From Candidatus Centipeda massiliensis (lineage in GTDB: Bacteria > Bacillota > Negativicutes > Selenomonadales > Selenomonadaceae), in assembly GCF_900290285.1 (NCBI RefSeq), contig NZ_LT985754.1, forward strand, positions 965,364 through 1,029,363: a DNA stretch of 64,000 nucleotides, in the 5' to 3' direction. Under the pieces are notes generated by a model. It was not told the origin of the DNA. It saw only the letters and a program-made list of their open reading frames with translations, and searched no databases. A program made the translations under genes and the position numbers. Numbering within the stretch: position 1 is the stretch's first letter; each line of letters starts with the position of its first letter. Positions 51,716 through 60,689 of this stretch are shown in pieces.

Positions 51716-52201
51716 ATGACGAAGAAGAAAACGCCAAAGACAAATGCGGCACGTATGTTGGATCGCCTCGGCATTCCCTATGAGCTTTTGACCTATCCCG
51801 TCGATGAGCGTGATCTTTCGGCGGCGCATGTGGCGGAGGTGACCGGCATCCCCTTGGAGCGCATCTACAAGACGCTTGTTGTGCGCGGCGACCGCACGGG
51901 CGTCTTTATGGCGGTCGTTCCAGGGGCGGGGGAACTGGATCTCAAGGCTGCGGCGGCTGCAAGCGGCAACAAGCGCGCAGAGATGGTTCATTTGAAGGAG
52001 GTCTTTGACCTCACGGGCTATGTGCGCGGCGGCTGCTCGCCGCTTGGTGCAAAGAAGCCGTATCCCGTCTACTGCGACGAGAGTATCCTGCATCATGAGC
52101 ACGTGTGCGTGAGTGCGGGGCGACGCGGGGAACAGCTCTCCCTTGCGCCCGCTGACCTCATCCGTGCGGCGGCGGCGACAGCAGTACCACTTGTGCGTTG
52201 A
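51716..52201 (+). CDS. ybaK: YbaK/EbsC-family aminoacyl-tRNA deacylase (Cys-tRNA-Pro type)
   Basis: A 161-residue trans-editing enzyme that removes cysteine mis-charged onto tRNA-Pro. It begins TKKKTPKTNAARMLDRLGIPYELLTYPVDERDLSAAHVAEVTGIP, the YbaK pattern, includes the catalytic Lys region ERIYKTLVVRGD (about 46-57), and ends with the GYVRGGCSPLGAKKPYPVY loop (about 104-122) diagnostic of YbaK/EbsC. ATG 51716 is chosen, with AAGGTGG seven bases before it; the in-frame GTG codons upstream lie in that site. Divergent from nadE and followed by thrC without overlap. Confidence 0.95.
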   Translation: MTKKKTPKTNAARMLDRLGIPYELLTYPVDERDLSAAHVAEVTGIPLERIYKTLVVRGDRTGVFMAVVPGAGELDLKAAAAASGNKRAEMVHLKEVFDLTGYVRGGCSPLGAKKPYPVYCDESILHHEHVCVSAGRRGEQLSLAPADLIRAAAATAVPLVR

Positions 52202-52273
52202 TCTGCCGTTTTTGCGTACGGATATTAGTATAGCACAGAAGAATCCCCATGCCCAAATGAAAGGATGTATACA

Positions 52274-53755
52274 ATGAATTATTTCAGCACGCGCGGCGCG
52301 ACGGAACGCGTTTCCTCGGCGGAGGCAATTCTCAAGGGGCTTGCCTCGGATGGCGGTCTCTATGTGCCCGCGGCATTTCCGCAGGTCTCGCTCTCGGAGA
52401 TCGAGGCGCTTGCACCCCTCTCATACGAGGAACGTGCTGAGCGTATTCTCCGCCTCTTTCTTACGGATTATACGGAGGAGGAACTGCAGGGCTGTGTCAG
52501 CCGCGCCTACAGTCATACGTTTGACGATGTGCGGCGCGCGCCCGTTCGGACGGTTGGGGAACTTGAGGTGCTCGAACTCTGGCACGGCCCGACGAGCGCG
52601 TTCAAGGATATGGCACTGCAGCTCCTGCCGCAGCTGATGAGTACGGCGCGGAAAAAGACGGGGGAGCAGGATACCATTCTCATTCTTGTTGCGACTTCGG
52701 GCGATACCGGGAAAGCTGCACTCGAAGGCTTCGCCGATGCCGATGGCATCCGCATCATGGTGTTCTACCCCGATGGCGGTGTCAGCCCGATTCAGCGACT
52801 GCAGATGGTGACGCAGACGGGCGCAAATGTCTCCGTTGTAGCGGTGCGCGGGAACTTCGACGATGCGCAGCGCGGCGTGAAGGAGATCTTCGGCGATGCG
52901 GCGATGGCAGCGGAGCTTGCTGCGCTCCATACGAAGCTCTCGTCGGCGAACTCGATCAACTGGGGACGTCTCGTGCCGCAGATCGTCTACTACTTCAGCG
53001 CATACGCTGATCTTCTTGCGGAGGGAAAAATTGCGGCGGGCGATGCGGTGAACTTCACCGTGCCGACGGGGAACTTCGGCAACATCCTCGCAGGTTACTA
53101 TGCAAAGCGCATGGGGCTGCCCGTCGGGAAGCTCGTCTGTGCCTCGAATGCGAACAATGTGCTGACGGACTTTCTGCAGACGGGCATCTATGACCGTGCG
53201 CGCGACTTCTATCAGACGCTGTCACCGTCGATGGACATTCTCGTCTCAAGCAATCTTGAACGACTGCTCTATCATCTGACCGAGGACAAGGCACAGGTTG
53301 CCGCGTGGATGAAGGAGCTCGCTGTGGCAGGAAAATATGATGCAAGTGCGCTTCTCCCCAAACTAAAGGACGTGTTCTGGGCGGCATGTGCGGACGACGC
53401 GGCAACGGAGGAGGAGATCCGTACGGTGTACGGACGCACGGGCTATACGCTTGATACACATACGGCGGTTGCCTATCGTGCGGCGGAAGGCTATCGGAGC
53501 GAGACGGGGGACACGCGCCCGATGATTGTCCTCTCGACGGCAAGTCCGTATAAATTCGCCGCGAGTGTGCTTCATGCGCTTGGTGCGCAGACGGCGGGAT
53601 CGGACGCGTTCACGCAGATGACGCTCTTGCAGGAGAGGAGCAGGATGGCTGTTCCCACGCGCCTTGCCGCCCTGCATGATGCGAAGGTACTCCACGAGGG
53701 GGGCTGCGAAAAGACCGGCATGGCGGAGATGGTTCTGGCGTTTGCCCGTACATAA
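52274..53755 (+). CDS. thrC: Threonine synthase
   Basis: A 493-residue PLP enzyme converting O-phosphohomoserine to threonine. The N-terminus NYFSTRGATERVSSAEAILKGLASDGGLYVP is the long-form ThrC start; the PLP Lys lies in GPTSAFKDMALQLLPQ (about 107-122), followed by LVATSGDTGKAALEGF (phosphate loop) and YFSAYADL, VPTGNFGNILAGYYAKRMG. ATG 52274 is preferred because AAAGGA ends at 52265 and would overlap the ATG there. Together with asd further downstream (59238) it serves the aspartate pathway, although they are not in one operon. Confidence 0.96.
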   Translation: MNYFSTRGATERVSSAEAILKGLASDGGLYVPAAFPQVSLSEIEALAPLSYEERAERILRLFLTDYTEEELQGCVSRAYSHTFDDVRRAPVRTVGELEVLELWHGPTSAFKDMALQLLPQLMSTARKKTGEQDTILILVATSGDTGKAALEGFADADGIRIMVFYPDGGVSPIQRLQMVTQTGANVSVVAVRGNFDDAQRGVKEIFGDAAMAAELAALHTKLSSANSINWGRLVPQIVYYFSAYADLLAEGKIAAGDAVNFTVPTGNFGNILAGYYAKRMGLPVGKLVCASNANNVLTDFLQTGIYDRARDFYQTLSPSMDILVSSNLERLLYHLTEDKAQVAAWMKELAVAGKYDASALLPKLKDVFWAACADDAATEEEIRTVYGRTGYTLDTHTAVAYRAAEGYRSETGDTRPMIVLSTASPYKFAASVLHALGAQTAGSDAFTQMTLLQERSRMAVPTRLAALHDAKVLHEGGCEKTGMAEMVLAFART

Positions 53756-53821
53756 GAAAAAATAAGTAAACAATAAATTTTTTTCATAACAAAGAAGGAT
53801 TCTTGCATTATGTGGAGAATT

Positions 53822-53849
53822 TTCACAAAGTACGATCATTGGGTATGAT
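53822..53849 (+). promoter_or_regulatory. pckA promoter
   Basis: TTCACA (53822-53827), 16-bp spacer, TATGAT (53844-53849). The leader of about 58 bases holds no recognised structure. Confidence 0.55.
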
Positions 53850-53913
53850 ACCGAGGCGGATTTCGCCCCGCATCAAGTACAACCAAAAGATATTTTGGGG
53901 AAAGAGGTACATT

Positions 53914-55533
53914 ATGGCAACGATTGATCTGACACAGTACGGTATTACGGGAACAACGGAAATTGTTCACAATCCGAGCTACGACCAGCTGTTCCGCGAG
54001 GAGCTGCGCCCAGACCTGGAGGGGTACGAGCGCGGTCAGGTGACGGAGATGAAGGATGCCGTCAACGTCATGACGGGCATCTATACGGGACGTTCCCCGA
54101 AGGACAAGTACATCGTCGATGATGAGACTTCACACGATACGGTCTGGTGGACATCCGACGAGTACAAGAACGACAACCACCGTGCAACGCAGAAGGCGTG
54201 GAACGCTGTACGCGATATCGCCATTCGCGAGCTGTGCAACAAGCGCCTCTTTGTCGTGGATGCGTTCTGCGGTGCGAACGTCAATACGCGCATGGCGGTG
54301 CGCTTCATCGTGGAGGTGCCGTGGCAGGCACATTTCGTCACGAATATGTTCATCCGCCCGACGGAAGCAGAACTGAAGGATTTCAAGCCGGACTTTGTGG
54401 TCTACAATGCTGCAAAGGCGCGCGTCATGCACTTCGGCGATCTCGGACTCAACTCCGAGACGGCGGTCATGTTCAACCTCACGAGCCGTGAGCAGGTCAT
54501 CGTCAACACGTGGTACGGCGGCGAGATGAAGAAGGGCATCTTCTCGATGATGAACTATTATCTCCCGCTCAAGGGCATCGCCTCCATGCACTGCTCCGCA
54601 AATACGGACAAGCAGGGGCAGAACACGACGCTGTTCTTTGGTCTCTCGGGTACGGGCAAGACGACGCTCTCGACCGACAGCGCACGTCTCCTCATTGGCG
54701 ACGACGAGCACGGCTGGGACGACGAGGGTGTCTTCAACTACGAGGGCGGCTGCTACGCGAAGGTCATCAACCTCGACCCTGAGGCTGAGCCGGATATCTA
54801 TCAGGCGATCCGCCGCAACGCGCTGCTTGAGAACGTTACGGTCGATCTCGCCGGTCATGTAGACTTTGCGGATAAGAGCGTGACGGAGAATACGCGCGTC
54901 TCGTATCCGATCAATCACATTGAGAATATTGTGCTCGGTCATGTCGCGGAAAAGTCCGCAGGTCCGCATGCAAAGCACGTCATCTTCCTTTCGGCGGATG
55001 CGTTCGGCGTTCTGCCGCCGGTTTCGATCCTGACGCCGGAGCAGACGAAGTACTACTTCCTCTCGGGCTTTACCTCGAAGCTCGCGGGCACGGAGCGCGG
55101 CATCACGGAGCCGACCCCGACGTTCTCGGCGTGCTTTGGTCAGGCGTTCCTCGAACTGCATCCGACGAAGTATGCGGAGGAGCTGGTTCGCAAGATGGAG
55201 GAGCACGGCTCGCGTGCCTATCTCGTGAACACGGGCTGGAACGGCACCGGAAAGCGCATCTCCATTCAGGATACGCGCGGCATCATCCACGCGATTCAGG
55301 ACGGTTCGATCGACAGCGCCCCGACGAAGAAGATTCCGTATTTTGACTTCGAGGTTCCGACGGAGCTGCCGGGGGTCGATCCGAAGATTCTCGATCCGCG
55401 CGACACGTATGCAAGCCGCATGGAGTGGGATGAGAAGGCAAAGGATCTTGCTGCACGCTTCATCAAGAACTTCAAGAAGTATGAGGGCAAAGAGGAGGGC
55501 AAGGCACTCGTTTCGGCGGGGCCGCAGCTCTAA
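53914..55533 (+). CDS. pckA: Phosphoenolpyruvate carboxykinase (ATP)
   Basis: A 539-residue enzyme interconverting oxaloacetate and phosphoenolpyruvate with ATP/ADP. In succinate/propionate-forming anaerobes it often runs toward oxaloacetate and gains ATP. Motifs: [11 protein letters not shown] (substrate Arg), the PCK signature [15 protein letters not shown] (kinase-1a loop, about 243-257), [11 protein letters not shown] (metal Asp), [11 protein letters not shown], and the adenine-binding [13 protein letters not shown] region. ATG 53914 has AAAGAGG upstream; an in-frame ATG at 53803 would place the promoter inside the gene. Terminator at 55555. Confidence 0.97.
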   Translation: MATIDLTQYGITGTTEIVHNPSYDQLFREELRPDLEGYERGQVTEMKDAVNVMTGIYTGRSPKDKYIVDDETSHDTVWWTSDEYKNDNHRATQKAWNAVRDIAIRELCNKRLFVVDAFCGANVNTRMAVRFIVEVPWQAHFVTNMFIRPTEAELKDFKPDFVVYNAAKARVMHFGDLGLNSETAVMFNLTSREQVIVNTWYGGEMKKGIFSMMNYYLPLKGIASMHCSANTDKQGQNTTLFFGLSGTGKTTLSTDSARLLIGDDEHGWDDEGVFNYEGGCYAKVINLDPEAEPDIYQAIRRNALLENVTVDLAGHVDFADKSVTENTRVSYPINHIENIVLGHVAEKSAGPHAKHVIFLSADAFGVLPPVSILTPEQTKYYFLSGFTSKLAGTERGITEPTPTFSACFGQAFLELHPTKYAEELVRKMEEHGSRAYLVNTGWNGTGKRISIQDTRGIIHAIQDGSIDSAPTKKIPYFDFEVPTELPGVDPKILDPRDTYASRMEWDEKAKDLAARFIKNFKKYEGKEEGKALVSAGPQL

Positions 55534-55554
55534 ACTGTATCTGTAGCACGGAGG

Positions 55555-55582
55555 AAGCTGCCGCTTATGCGGCAGCTTTTTT
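55555..55582 (+). terminator. pckA terminator
   Basis: AAGCTGCCGC-TTAT-GCGGCAGCTT with a TTTTTT tail, 22 bases after the stop. Confidence 0.92.
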
Positions 55583-55602
55583 CATCATGGGGAGGAGGCG
55601 CG

Positions 55603-57669
55603 ATGAATCTCTCGGACAGCATCAGCAAGGTGCGCGGCGTCGGCGTAAAGAAGGCGGCGGCGTTTATGCGCCTTGGCATTCAGACGGTGTACGATCTCCT
55701 GACCTACTACCCGCGTGCCTACGAGGATCAGAGCCGCACAACGCCGATAGCCCGGCTGCGTGCCGGTGAACGCGCGACGGTGCTCGGTGTCATTCAGTCG
55801 GTGACGGAAAAGCAGACGCGGCGGCGCGGCTTTACCGTGCTGACGGCACTGGTCGGCGATGGGACGGGCTATGTGCAGGCGCTTTGGTTCAACCAGCGCT
55901 TCCTGAAGGCGAAGCTGCGTGAGGGTCAGCGTATTTTCCTCACGGGTAAGGCGGAGTATGCCTATAACGGCGGCGGGCAGCTTGCCATTTCCAATATCTC
56001 GTCGTTTGAGATGCTCGGCGCACATGAAACGGTGGACGCACATCTTGGCATTCTGCCCATCTATGGAGCGACGGAGGGGCTGACGCAGAAGCAGCTGCGG
56101 CAGATGGTGGCGTATGCGCTTACGCAGGCGGAGGGGGAACTCTCAGAGACGCTGCCGCAGCGCATTCGCGAGGAGTATCGCCTCGTCGGGCGTGCGGCTG
56201 CGTTTCACCATATTCACTTTCCCAAACGGGAGGAGGAGCTGCGCGCGGCGCGGCGGCGGCTTGCGTTCGAGGAACTTTATCTCATCCAATGCGGTCTGCT
56301 CGCACTCAAGAAGCGCACGGCGGAGGAACAGGAGGGAATCGCGCATCGTGCGAATGGCGATCTTGTCGTGCAGGTGCTTGCAGCGCTGCCGTTTGATCTG
56401 ACAGAGGATCAGAAAAAGGTGTGGAAGGAGATCGCACGCGATATGGAGTCGCCGCTCCCGATGCGCCGTCTCGTGCAGGGCGACGTTGGCTCAGGCAAGA
56501 CGGCAATCGCCCTGCTCGCCCTTGTCAAGACGGTGGAAAGGGGCTGTCAGGGGGCGTTGATGGCACCGACGGAGATCCTTGCGCATCAGCATTACGACTA
56601 CCTGTCGGGGCTGCTCACGCCGCTCGGCGTGCGCGTGGGCTTTCTCACGGGGCACCTCTCGAAGAAAGAGCGCACAGCGATGGCGGCGGCGCTTGCGGCG
56701 CATGAGGTGGATATTGTTGTCGGCACGCACGCGCTGATTCAGGAGTACGTCGGGTTTGATGCACTCGGGCTGGTGGTGACGGACGAACAGCACCGCTTCG
56801 GCGTTGCACAGCGCTCGGCACTTGAGAAAAAGAGTGCCGTGACGCCCGATGTGCTTGTCATGACGGCGACGCCGATCCCGCGTACGATGACGCTCACGGT
56901 CTACGGCGATCTCGATGTCTCGCGCATTGAGAATATGCCGCCGGGACGCAGACCCATTCGTACATTCCTGCGCGATGAGACAGCGCGCGAAAAAATTTAT
57001 GCCTTTGTTCGCAAAGAAATTGAGAGTGGACGGCAGGCGTATGTCGTCTGCCCGCTGATTGAGGCAAGTGAGGAGGGCGATCTGCCGTCGGTGGAGGAGG
57101 TTTACGAGGAACTTGCGCACGGCATCTTTCACGGCATTTCCTGCGGACTGCTGCACGGGCGCATGAAGTCCGCAGAAAAAGAGGCGGTGATGGAGGGCTT
57201 CTATGCGAACAAGATCAAGCTGCTCGTCTCGACGACGGTGATTGAGGTCGGTGTGAACGTGCCGAACGCGAGCATTCTTGTCGTGGAGCATGCGGAGCGC
57301 TTTGGGCTTGCGCAGCTGCATCAGCTGCGCGGGCGCGTCGGACGCGGCTCTCATGCCTCTTACTGTATTTTGATCGCGGGACGCAGTGCCTCCTCGCAGG
57401 AACGACTGCAGATCATTGAACGGACAAACGACGGCTTTCAGCTCGCCGAAGAGGATCTGCGCCTGAGAGGGCCGGGACAGTTCTTTGGAGCGATGCAGCA
57501 TGGTCTCGGCGACCTGAGGATTGCGGATGTGCTCGCCGACATGGATCTCCTGCTGCTCGCACGCCGCGCAGCACTTGCCACAGTGGACGACCCCGTCCAG
57601 TTCTCCTTCGTACTGCCCACGCTTATGCGTCAGTATCGAGAGCAATTTGAGCATATACGGGAGGTTTGA
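55603..57669 (+). CDS. recG: ATP-dependent DNA helicase RecG
   Basis: A 688-residue superfamily 2 helicase that remodels stalled forks and Holliday junctions. An N-terminal wedge/OB domain (DSISKVRGVGVKKAAAFMRLGIQTVYDLLTYYPRAYED; later GYVQALWFNQRFLK) precedes the motor: motif I GDVGSGKTAIAL (about 294-305), motif Ia APTEILAHQHY, motif II DEQH in VVTDEQHRFGV, motif III MTATPIPRTMTLT, and motif VI QLHQLRGRVGRG (about 567-578). ATG 55603 follows GGGGAGGAGG; upstream in-frame ATG codons fall within the pckA terminator. The hicAB module starts 66 bp downstream. Confidence 0.97.
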   Translation: MNLSDSISKVRGVGVKKAAAFMRLGIQTVYDLLTYYPRAYEDQSRTTPIARLRAGERATVLGVIQSVTEKQTRRRGFTVLTALVGDGTGYVQALWFNQRFLKAKLREGQRIFLTGKAEYAYNGGGQLAISNISSFEMLGAHETVDAHLGILPIYGATEGLTQKQLRQMVAYALTQAEGELSETLPQRIREEYRLVGRAAAFHHIHFPKREEELRAARRRLAFEELYLIQCGLLALKKRTAEEQEGIAHRANGDLVVQVLAALPFDLTEDQKKVWKEIARDMESPLPMRRLVQGDVGSGKTAIALLALVKTVERGCQGALMAPTEILAHQHYDYLSGLLTPLGVRVGFLTGHLSKKERTAMAAALAAHEVDIVVGTHALIQEYVGFDALGLVVTDEQHRFGVAQRSALEKKSAVTPDVLVMTATPIPRTMTLTVYGDLDVSRIENMPPGRRPIRTFLRDETAREKIYAFVRKEIESGRQAYVVCPLIEASEEGDLPSVEEVYEELAHGIFHGISCGLLHGRMKSAEKEAVMEGFYANKIKLLVSTTVIEVGVNVPNASILVVEHAERFGLAQLHQLRGRVGRGSHASYCILIAGRSASSQERLQIIERTNDGFQLAEEDLRLRGPGQFFGAMQHGLGDLRIADVLADMDLLLLARRAALATVDDPVQFSFVLPTLMRQYREQFEHIREV

Positions 57670-57689
57670 ATTGACATGAAACGATTTTG

Positions 57690-57718
57690 TTGATACGTAG
57701 TAAAGTACGTGGTAATAT
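57690..57718 (+). promoter_or_regulatory. hicAB promoter and operator
   Basis: TTGATA (57690-57695), 17-bp spacer, TAATAT (57713-57718). The spacer holds an inverted repeat ACGTA-GTAAAG-TACGT (57695-57710), a likely HicB binding site. Confidence 0.7.
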
Positions 57719-57735
57719 AGAGGCGGAGGATGGAT

Positions 57736-57930
57736 ATGAAAAGTTACTCTTCAAGAGATATCCTCAGAATGCTTCTGGCGGATGGATGGGTTGAGGTCAA
57801 CTGTGTTGGAGATCATCATCAGTTCAAGCACCCAACGAAGCCTGGAAAGGTGACGCTCCGGCATCCAGTCAAGGATATGGGGGTTCGCGATTTGAAGAGC
57901 ATTGAGAGACAGTCGGGATTAACTTTTTAA
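57736..57930 (+). CDS. hicA: HicA-type mRNA interferase toxin
   Basis: A 64-residue double-stranded-RNA-binding-like toxin. It reads KSYSSRDILRMLLADGWVEVNCVGDHHQFKHPTKPGKVTLRHPVKDMGVRDLKSIERQSGL in pieces typical of HicA: the helix SSRDILRMLLADGW, the catalytic-His strand GDHHQFKHP (about 26-34) and the C-terminal LKSIERQSGL helix. ATG 57736 follows GGAGG by six bases; the ATG at 57730 abuts that site. Appears intact. Paired with HicB 10 bp downstream, toxin first, the usual order. Confidence 0.93.
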   Translation: MKSYSSRDILRMLLADGWVEVNCVGDHHQFKHPTKPGKVTLRHPVKDMGVRDLKSIERQSGLTF

Positions 57931-57940
57931 GGAGGACAGC

Positions 57941-58357
57941 ATGTTTCCAGATTTTTATCGTTATCCTGCCATTTTCAGCTATGAAAAAGATGGTGTGCAT
58001 ATCGTGTTTCCTGATCTGCCCGGATGTATTACCTTTGGGCAAGACGAAGAAGAGGCTGTACGTATGGCTCGTGAGGCACTTACACTTCATCTTTACGGAA
58101 TGGAGCAGGACGCAGAGGAGATTCCAAGCCCCTCGTCTATGAAGACCTTGGCAGAGCAGGAGGACTTACAGAAGAACGAGATGTTCATGTTAGTGGAGGC
58201 GTTTATGCCTGCGTTTCGGGAGAAACAGAGCAAGCGCTTTGTCAAGAAAACCCTGTCTGTGCCCTACTGGATGAACGTTGAGGCGGAGCGGATCGGACTG
58301 AACTTCTCCCAGACACTGCAAAATGCGATTATGCAGAAACTGGAACTTGCTAAGTGA
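57941..58357 (+). CDS. hicB: HicB-type antitoxin
   Basis: A 138-residue antitoxin. The N-terminal half has the partial RNase-H-like HicB fold: FPDFYRYPAIFSYEKDGVHIVFPDLPGCITFGQDEEEAVRMAREAL (residues 2-47), with the conserved PDLPGC. The C-terminus (FVKKTLSVPYWMNVEAERIGLNFSQTLQNAIMQKL, about 102-136) resembles a ribbon-helix-helix DNA-binding segment that would bind the inverted repeat in the promoter. AAGGAGG precedes the ATG. This is the only toxin-antitoxin pair of the three in the window that looks whole. Confidence 0.93.
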   Translation: MFPDFYRYPAIFSYEKDGVHIVFPDLPGCITFGQDEEEAVRMAREALTLHLYGMEQDAEEIPSPSSMKTLAEQEDLQKNEMFMLVEAFMPAFREKQSKRFVKKTLSVPYWMNVEAERIGLNFSQTLQNAIMQKLELAK

Positions 58358-58438
58358 TGTTCCTCTGGTTGTATTCCTTGACATGCGGGGATTCTCTGGG
58401 CTAGAATAACGGCATACTGAGATAATGGAGGGATTGCC

Positions 58439-59227
58439 TTGACAAAGGTTTTGGTAAGTGGCGCTGCGGGACGCATGGGACGCGCGGTGCTGAAAGCCGT
58501 GTTGGATGATGCGGATCTGGAACTCGTCGGCGCGGTTGACATTGTGGGCGGCGCGGATGCGGGCGAACTTGCAGGGGCGGCGGCAAACGGCGTCCTTGTT
58601 GAGACTGATCTGGCGGCAGCGCTCACGCGTCTGCAGCCGGATGTAATGATTGACTTTACGCGCCCCAATGTGGTCTACGGAAACGTCTTGACGGCACTCG
58701 CACACAAGGTTTCGCCCGTCGTCGGAACGACGGGACTCACAGAGGAGCAGAAGGCGGCGATCAAGGCGGCGGCGGACGAGAACGAGACTCCTGCATTCAT
58801 CGCACCTAATTTTGCCATTGGTGCTGTCCTCATGATGCTCATGAGCCGTATGGCGGCAAAATATATGCCGGATGTGGAAATCATTGAGCTTCACCATGAC
58901 AATAAGCTGGACGCACCCTCGGGTACGGCTGTGCAGACGGCGGCCATGATCGCTGAGGTGCGTGCCCCGCATGTGCAGGGGCATCCCGACGAGGAGGAGA
59001 AGATCGCAGGGGCGCGCGGTGCAGAGTATGAGGGAATGCGCATTCACAGCGTACGTCTGCCGGGCTATGTCGCACATCAGGAGGTCATCTTCGGCGGACT
59101 CGGACAGACGCTTTCAATCCGCCATGACTCGCTGAATCGCGAGTCCTTCATGCCGGGGGTTGTGCTCGCGGCAAAGAAGGTGCGCGGACTTACGTCGCTC
59201 ACGGTCGGACTGGATAAATTGCTGTAA
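58439..59227 (+). CDS. dapB: 4-hydroxy-tetrahydrodipicolinate reductase
   Basis: A 262-residue NAD(P)H enzyme of lysine and diaminopimelate synthesis. The dinucleotide motif VSGAAGRMGRAV is at residues 5-16, GTTGLTEEQ near 99, the catalytic His pair and Lys in IIELHHDNKLDAPSGTA (about 147-163), and the final GLDKLL is usual. The start is TTG 58439, placed by GGAGGG seven bases upstream and by the family N-terminus; no ATG is available nearby. It lies 10 bp before asd and shares its pathway, supplying meso-diaminopimelate for the MurE encoded downstream. Confidence 0.95.
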   Translation: MTKVLVSGAAGRMGRAVLKAVLDDADLELVGAVDIVGGADAGELAGAAANGVLVETDLAAALTRLQPDVMIDFTRPNVVYGNVLTALAHKVSPVVGTTGLTEEQKAAIKAAADENETPAFIAPNFAIGAVLMMLMSRMAAKYMPDVEIIELHHDNKLDAPSGTAVQTAAMIAEVRAPHVQGHPDEEEKIAGARGAEYEGMRIHSVRLPGYVAHQEVIFGGLGQTLSIRHDSLNRESFMPGVVLAAKKVRGLTSLTVGLDKLL

Positions 59228-59237
59228 GGAGTACATT

Positions 59238-60269
59238 ATGAAGAAATATCGTGTTGCCATCCTTGGCGCAACGGGTGCCGTCGGGCAGGAATTCCTGAAT
59301 CTCATTGAGGAGAGGCGGTTCCCGTTCTCGGAACTGCGTCTGCTCGCGTCCAGTCGCTCGGCGGGCAAAAAGATTGCCTTCATGGGTAAGGAGTATACCG
59401 TACAGGAGACGACCCCCGATTCGTTCGAGGGCATCGACATTGCGCTCTTTGCGGGCGGTGCGGCGAGCAAGGAGTTTGCCCCCCACGCCGTGAAGGCGGG
59501 TGCCGTCGTCATTGACAATTCGAGCGCGTTCCGCATGGATCCGGAGGTGCCGCTCGTCGTGCCCGAGGTCAACCCCGAGGCGATCAAGAAGCACAAGGGC
59601 ATCATTGCGAACCCGAACTGCTCGACCATCATCATGGTCATGGGGCTGAAGCCGCTCTACGATCTCGCGAAGATCCGCCGCATCGTCGTTTCGACCTATC
59701 AGGCGGTCTCCGGCGCAGGCAAGGAAGGCATGACAGAGCTCGAACATCAGGTCGCTGCGCTCTCCTCGGGGAAGGATGCCGAGGCGAATGTGCTGCCCGT
59801 CGGCAAGCTGCCAAAGCACTATCAGATCGCGTTCAACCTCATTCCGCAGATCGATGTCTTCATGGACAACCTCTACACGAAAGAGGAGATGAAGATGATC
59901 GATGAGACGAAGAAGATCATGGAGGATGACAGCCTGCGCATCACGGCGACCACGGTACGCGTGCCCGTCTACCGCAGCCATGCCGAGTCTGTCAATGTCG
60001 AGTTCGAGCGTGAGGTCTCGCTCGATGCGGCGCGCAAGGCGCTTGCGGCATTCCCGGGCGTGATCCTGCGTGACAATCCGTCGGAGCAGGAATACCCGAT
60101 GCCGCTTTTCACCTCGGGCAAGACCGATGTCGAGATCGGCCGCCTGCGCCGCGATGAGTCGACGGAGAACGCGCTGAATTTCTGGATCTGCGGCGATCAG
60201 ATCCGCAAGGGTGCGGCGCTCAACGCGCTCCAGATTGCGGAGTACATGATCGCACACGAACTCATCTGA
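59238..60269 (+). CDS. asd: Aspartate-semialdehyde dehydrogenase
   Basis: A 343-residue NADPH enzyme producing aspartate semialdehyde, the branch point to lysine/diaminopimelate and threonine. The N-terminal VAILGATGAVGQEFLNL is at residues 6-22; the catalytic Cys sits in NPNCSTI (about 128-134), SGAGKEGM follows, and the substrate region ends RRDESTENALNFWICGDQIRKGAALNA. ATG 59238 has AAGGAG upstream; upstream in-frame codons lie within dapB. dapB and asd form a two-gene unit, followed by an R-family repeat and a terminator. Confidence 0.96.
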   Translation: MKKYRVAILGATGAVGQEFLNLIEERRFPFSELRLLASSRSAGKKIAFMGKEYTVQETTPDSFEGIDIALFAGGAASKEFAPHAVKAGAVVIDNSSAFRMDPEVPLVVPEVNPEAIKKHKGIIANPNCSTIIMVMGLKPLYDLAKIRRIVVSTYQAVSGAGKEGMTELEHQVAALSSGKDAEANVLPVGKLPKHYQIAFNLIPQIDVFMDNLYTKEEMKMIDETKKIMEDDSLRITATTVRVPVYRSHAESVNVEFEREVSLDAARKALAAFPGVILRDNPSEQEYPMPLFTSGKTDVEIGRLRRDESTENALNFWICGDQIRKGAALNALQIAEYMIAHELI

Positions 60270-60280
60270 ACAGCACAGAT

Positions 60281-60447
60281 TAGGGAAGCACTGATAAATT
60301 CAGCACCATCATCTTGACGCATCTTTTTTGCCCGCACTTCGGCGGAAAATCCTCCACAGAGCACCACTCTGCGTCCGGTTTTCCGCCTTGTTCGGACGAA
60401 AAAATCTACGCCAATCTGACAGACTTCATTTTATCAACGATTCCTTA
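60281..60447 (+). repeat. ~165-bp hairpin element (family R), copy C
   Basis: TTAGGGAAGCACTGATAAAT ... TTATCAACGATTCCTTA, full length. Its inner stems read CAGAG/CTCTG and GCGGAAAA/TTTTCCGC, where copy B has CATAG/CTATG and GACAAA/TTTGTC, that is, paired changes. It lies between asd and the terminator. Confidence 0.9.
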
Positions 60448-60448
60448 G

Positions 60449-60484
60449 GGACTTACTTCCACATAGGAGGTAAGTCCTTTTTTT
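60449..60484 (+). terminator. Terminator of dapB-asd
   Basis: GGACTTAC and GTAAGTCC arms with a TTTTTTT tail, placed just beyond the R element, which implies that the element entered between asd and its terminator. Confidence 0.88.
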
Positions 60485-60585
60485 GTGCATTCATGGACGT
60501 GCAGCATCCTCTTCCTGCCCTTTCGTTTCGCGGAGTGAAGGGCTTTTTTAGTCTGTTATGAGAGGAAATGGGAATGCTTGTTTTC

Positions 60586-60614
60586 TTGATAAAAAAGGGT
60601 ATTTTTGCTATAAC
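60586..60614 (+). promoter_or_regulatory. Promoter of the division and cell-wall cluster
   Basis: TTGATA (60586-60591), 17-bp spacer, TATAAC (60609-60614). Confidence 0.72.
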
Positions 60615-60625
60615 TGTTAAAGAAA

Positions 60626-60649
60626 GTGGCGGATTGTGGTGGGTTGTGC
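60626..60649 (+). promoter_or_regulatory. Probable MraZ operator: three 10-bp-spaced GTGG boxes
   Basis: GTGG at 60626, GTGG at 60636 and GTGC at 60646, exactly 10 bp apart, just after the predicted start. MraZ is known to bind short tandem G-rich repeats with 10-bp period in front of its own operon. Confidence 0.65.
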
Positions 60650-60689
60650 CACATAATGGAGGATCGGTTCTGAAGGGTGGTGCGGCGAG

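Noticed and set aside
58358-58438. Lysine riboswitch before dapB
   Set aside because: The gap is 81 bp, too short for the L-box fold, and shows no matching elements.
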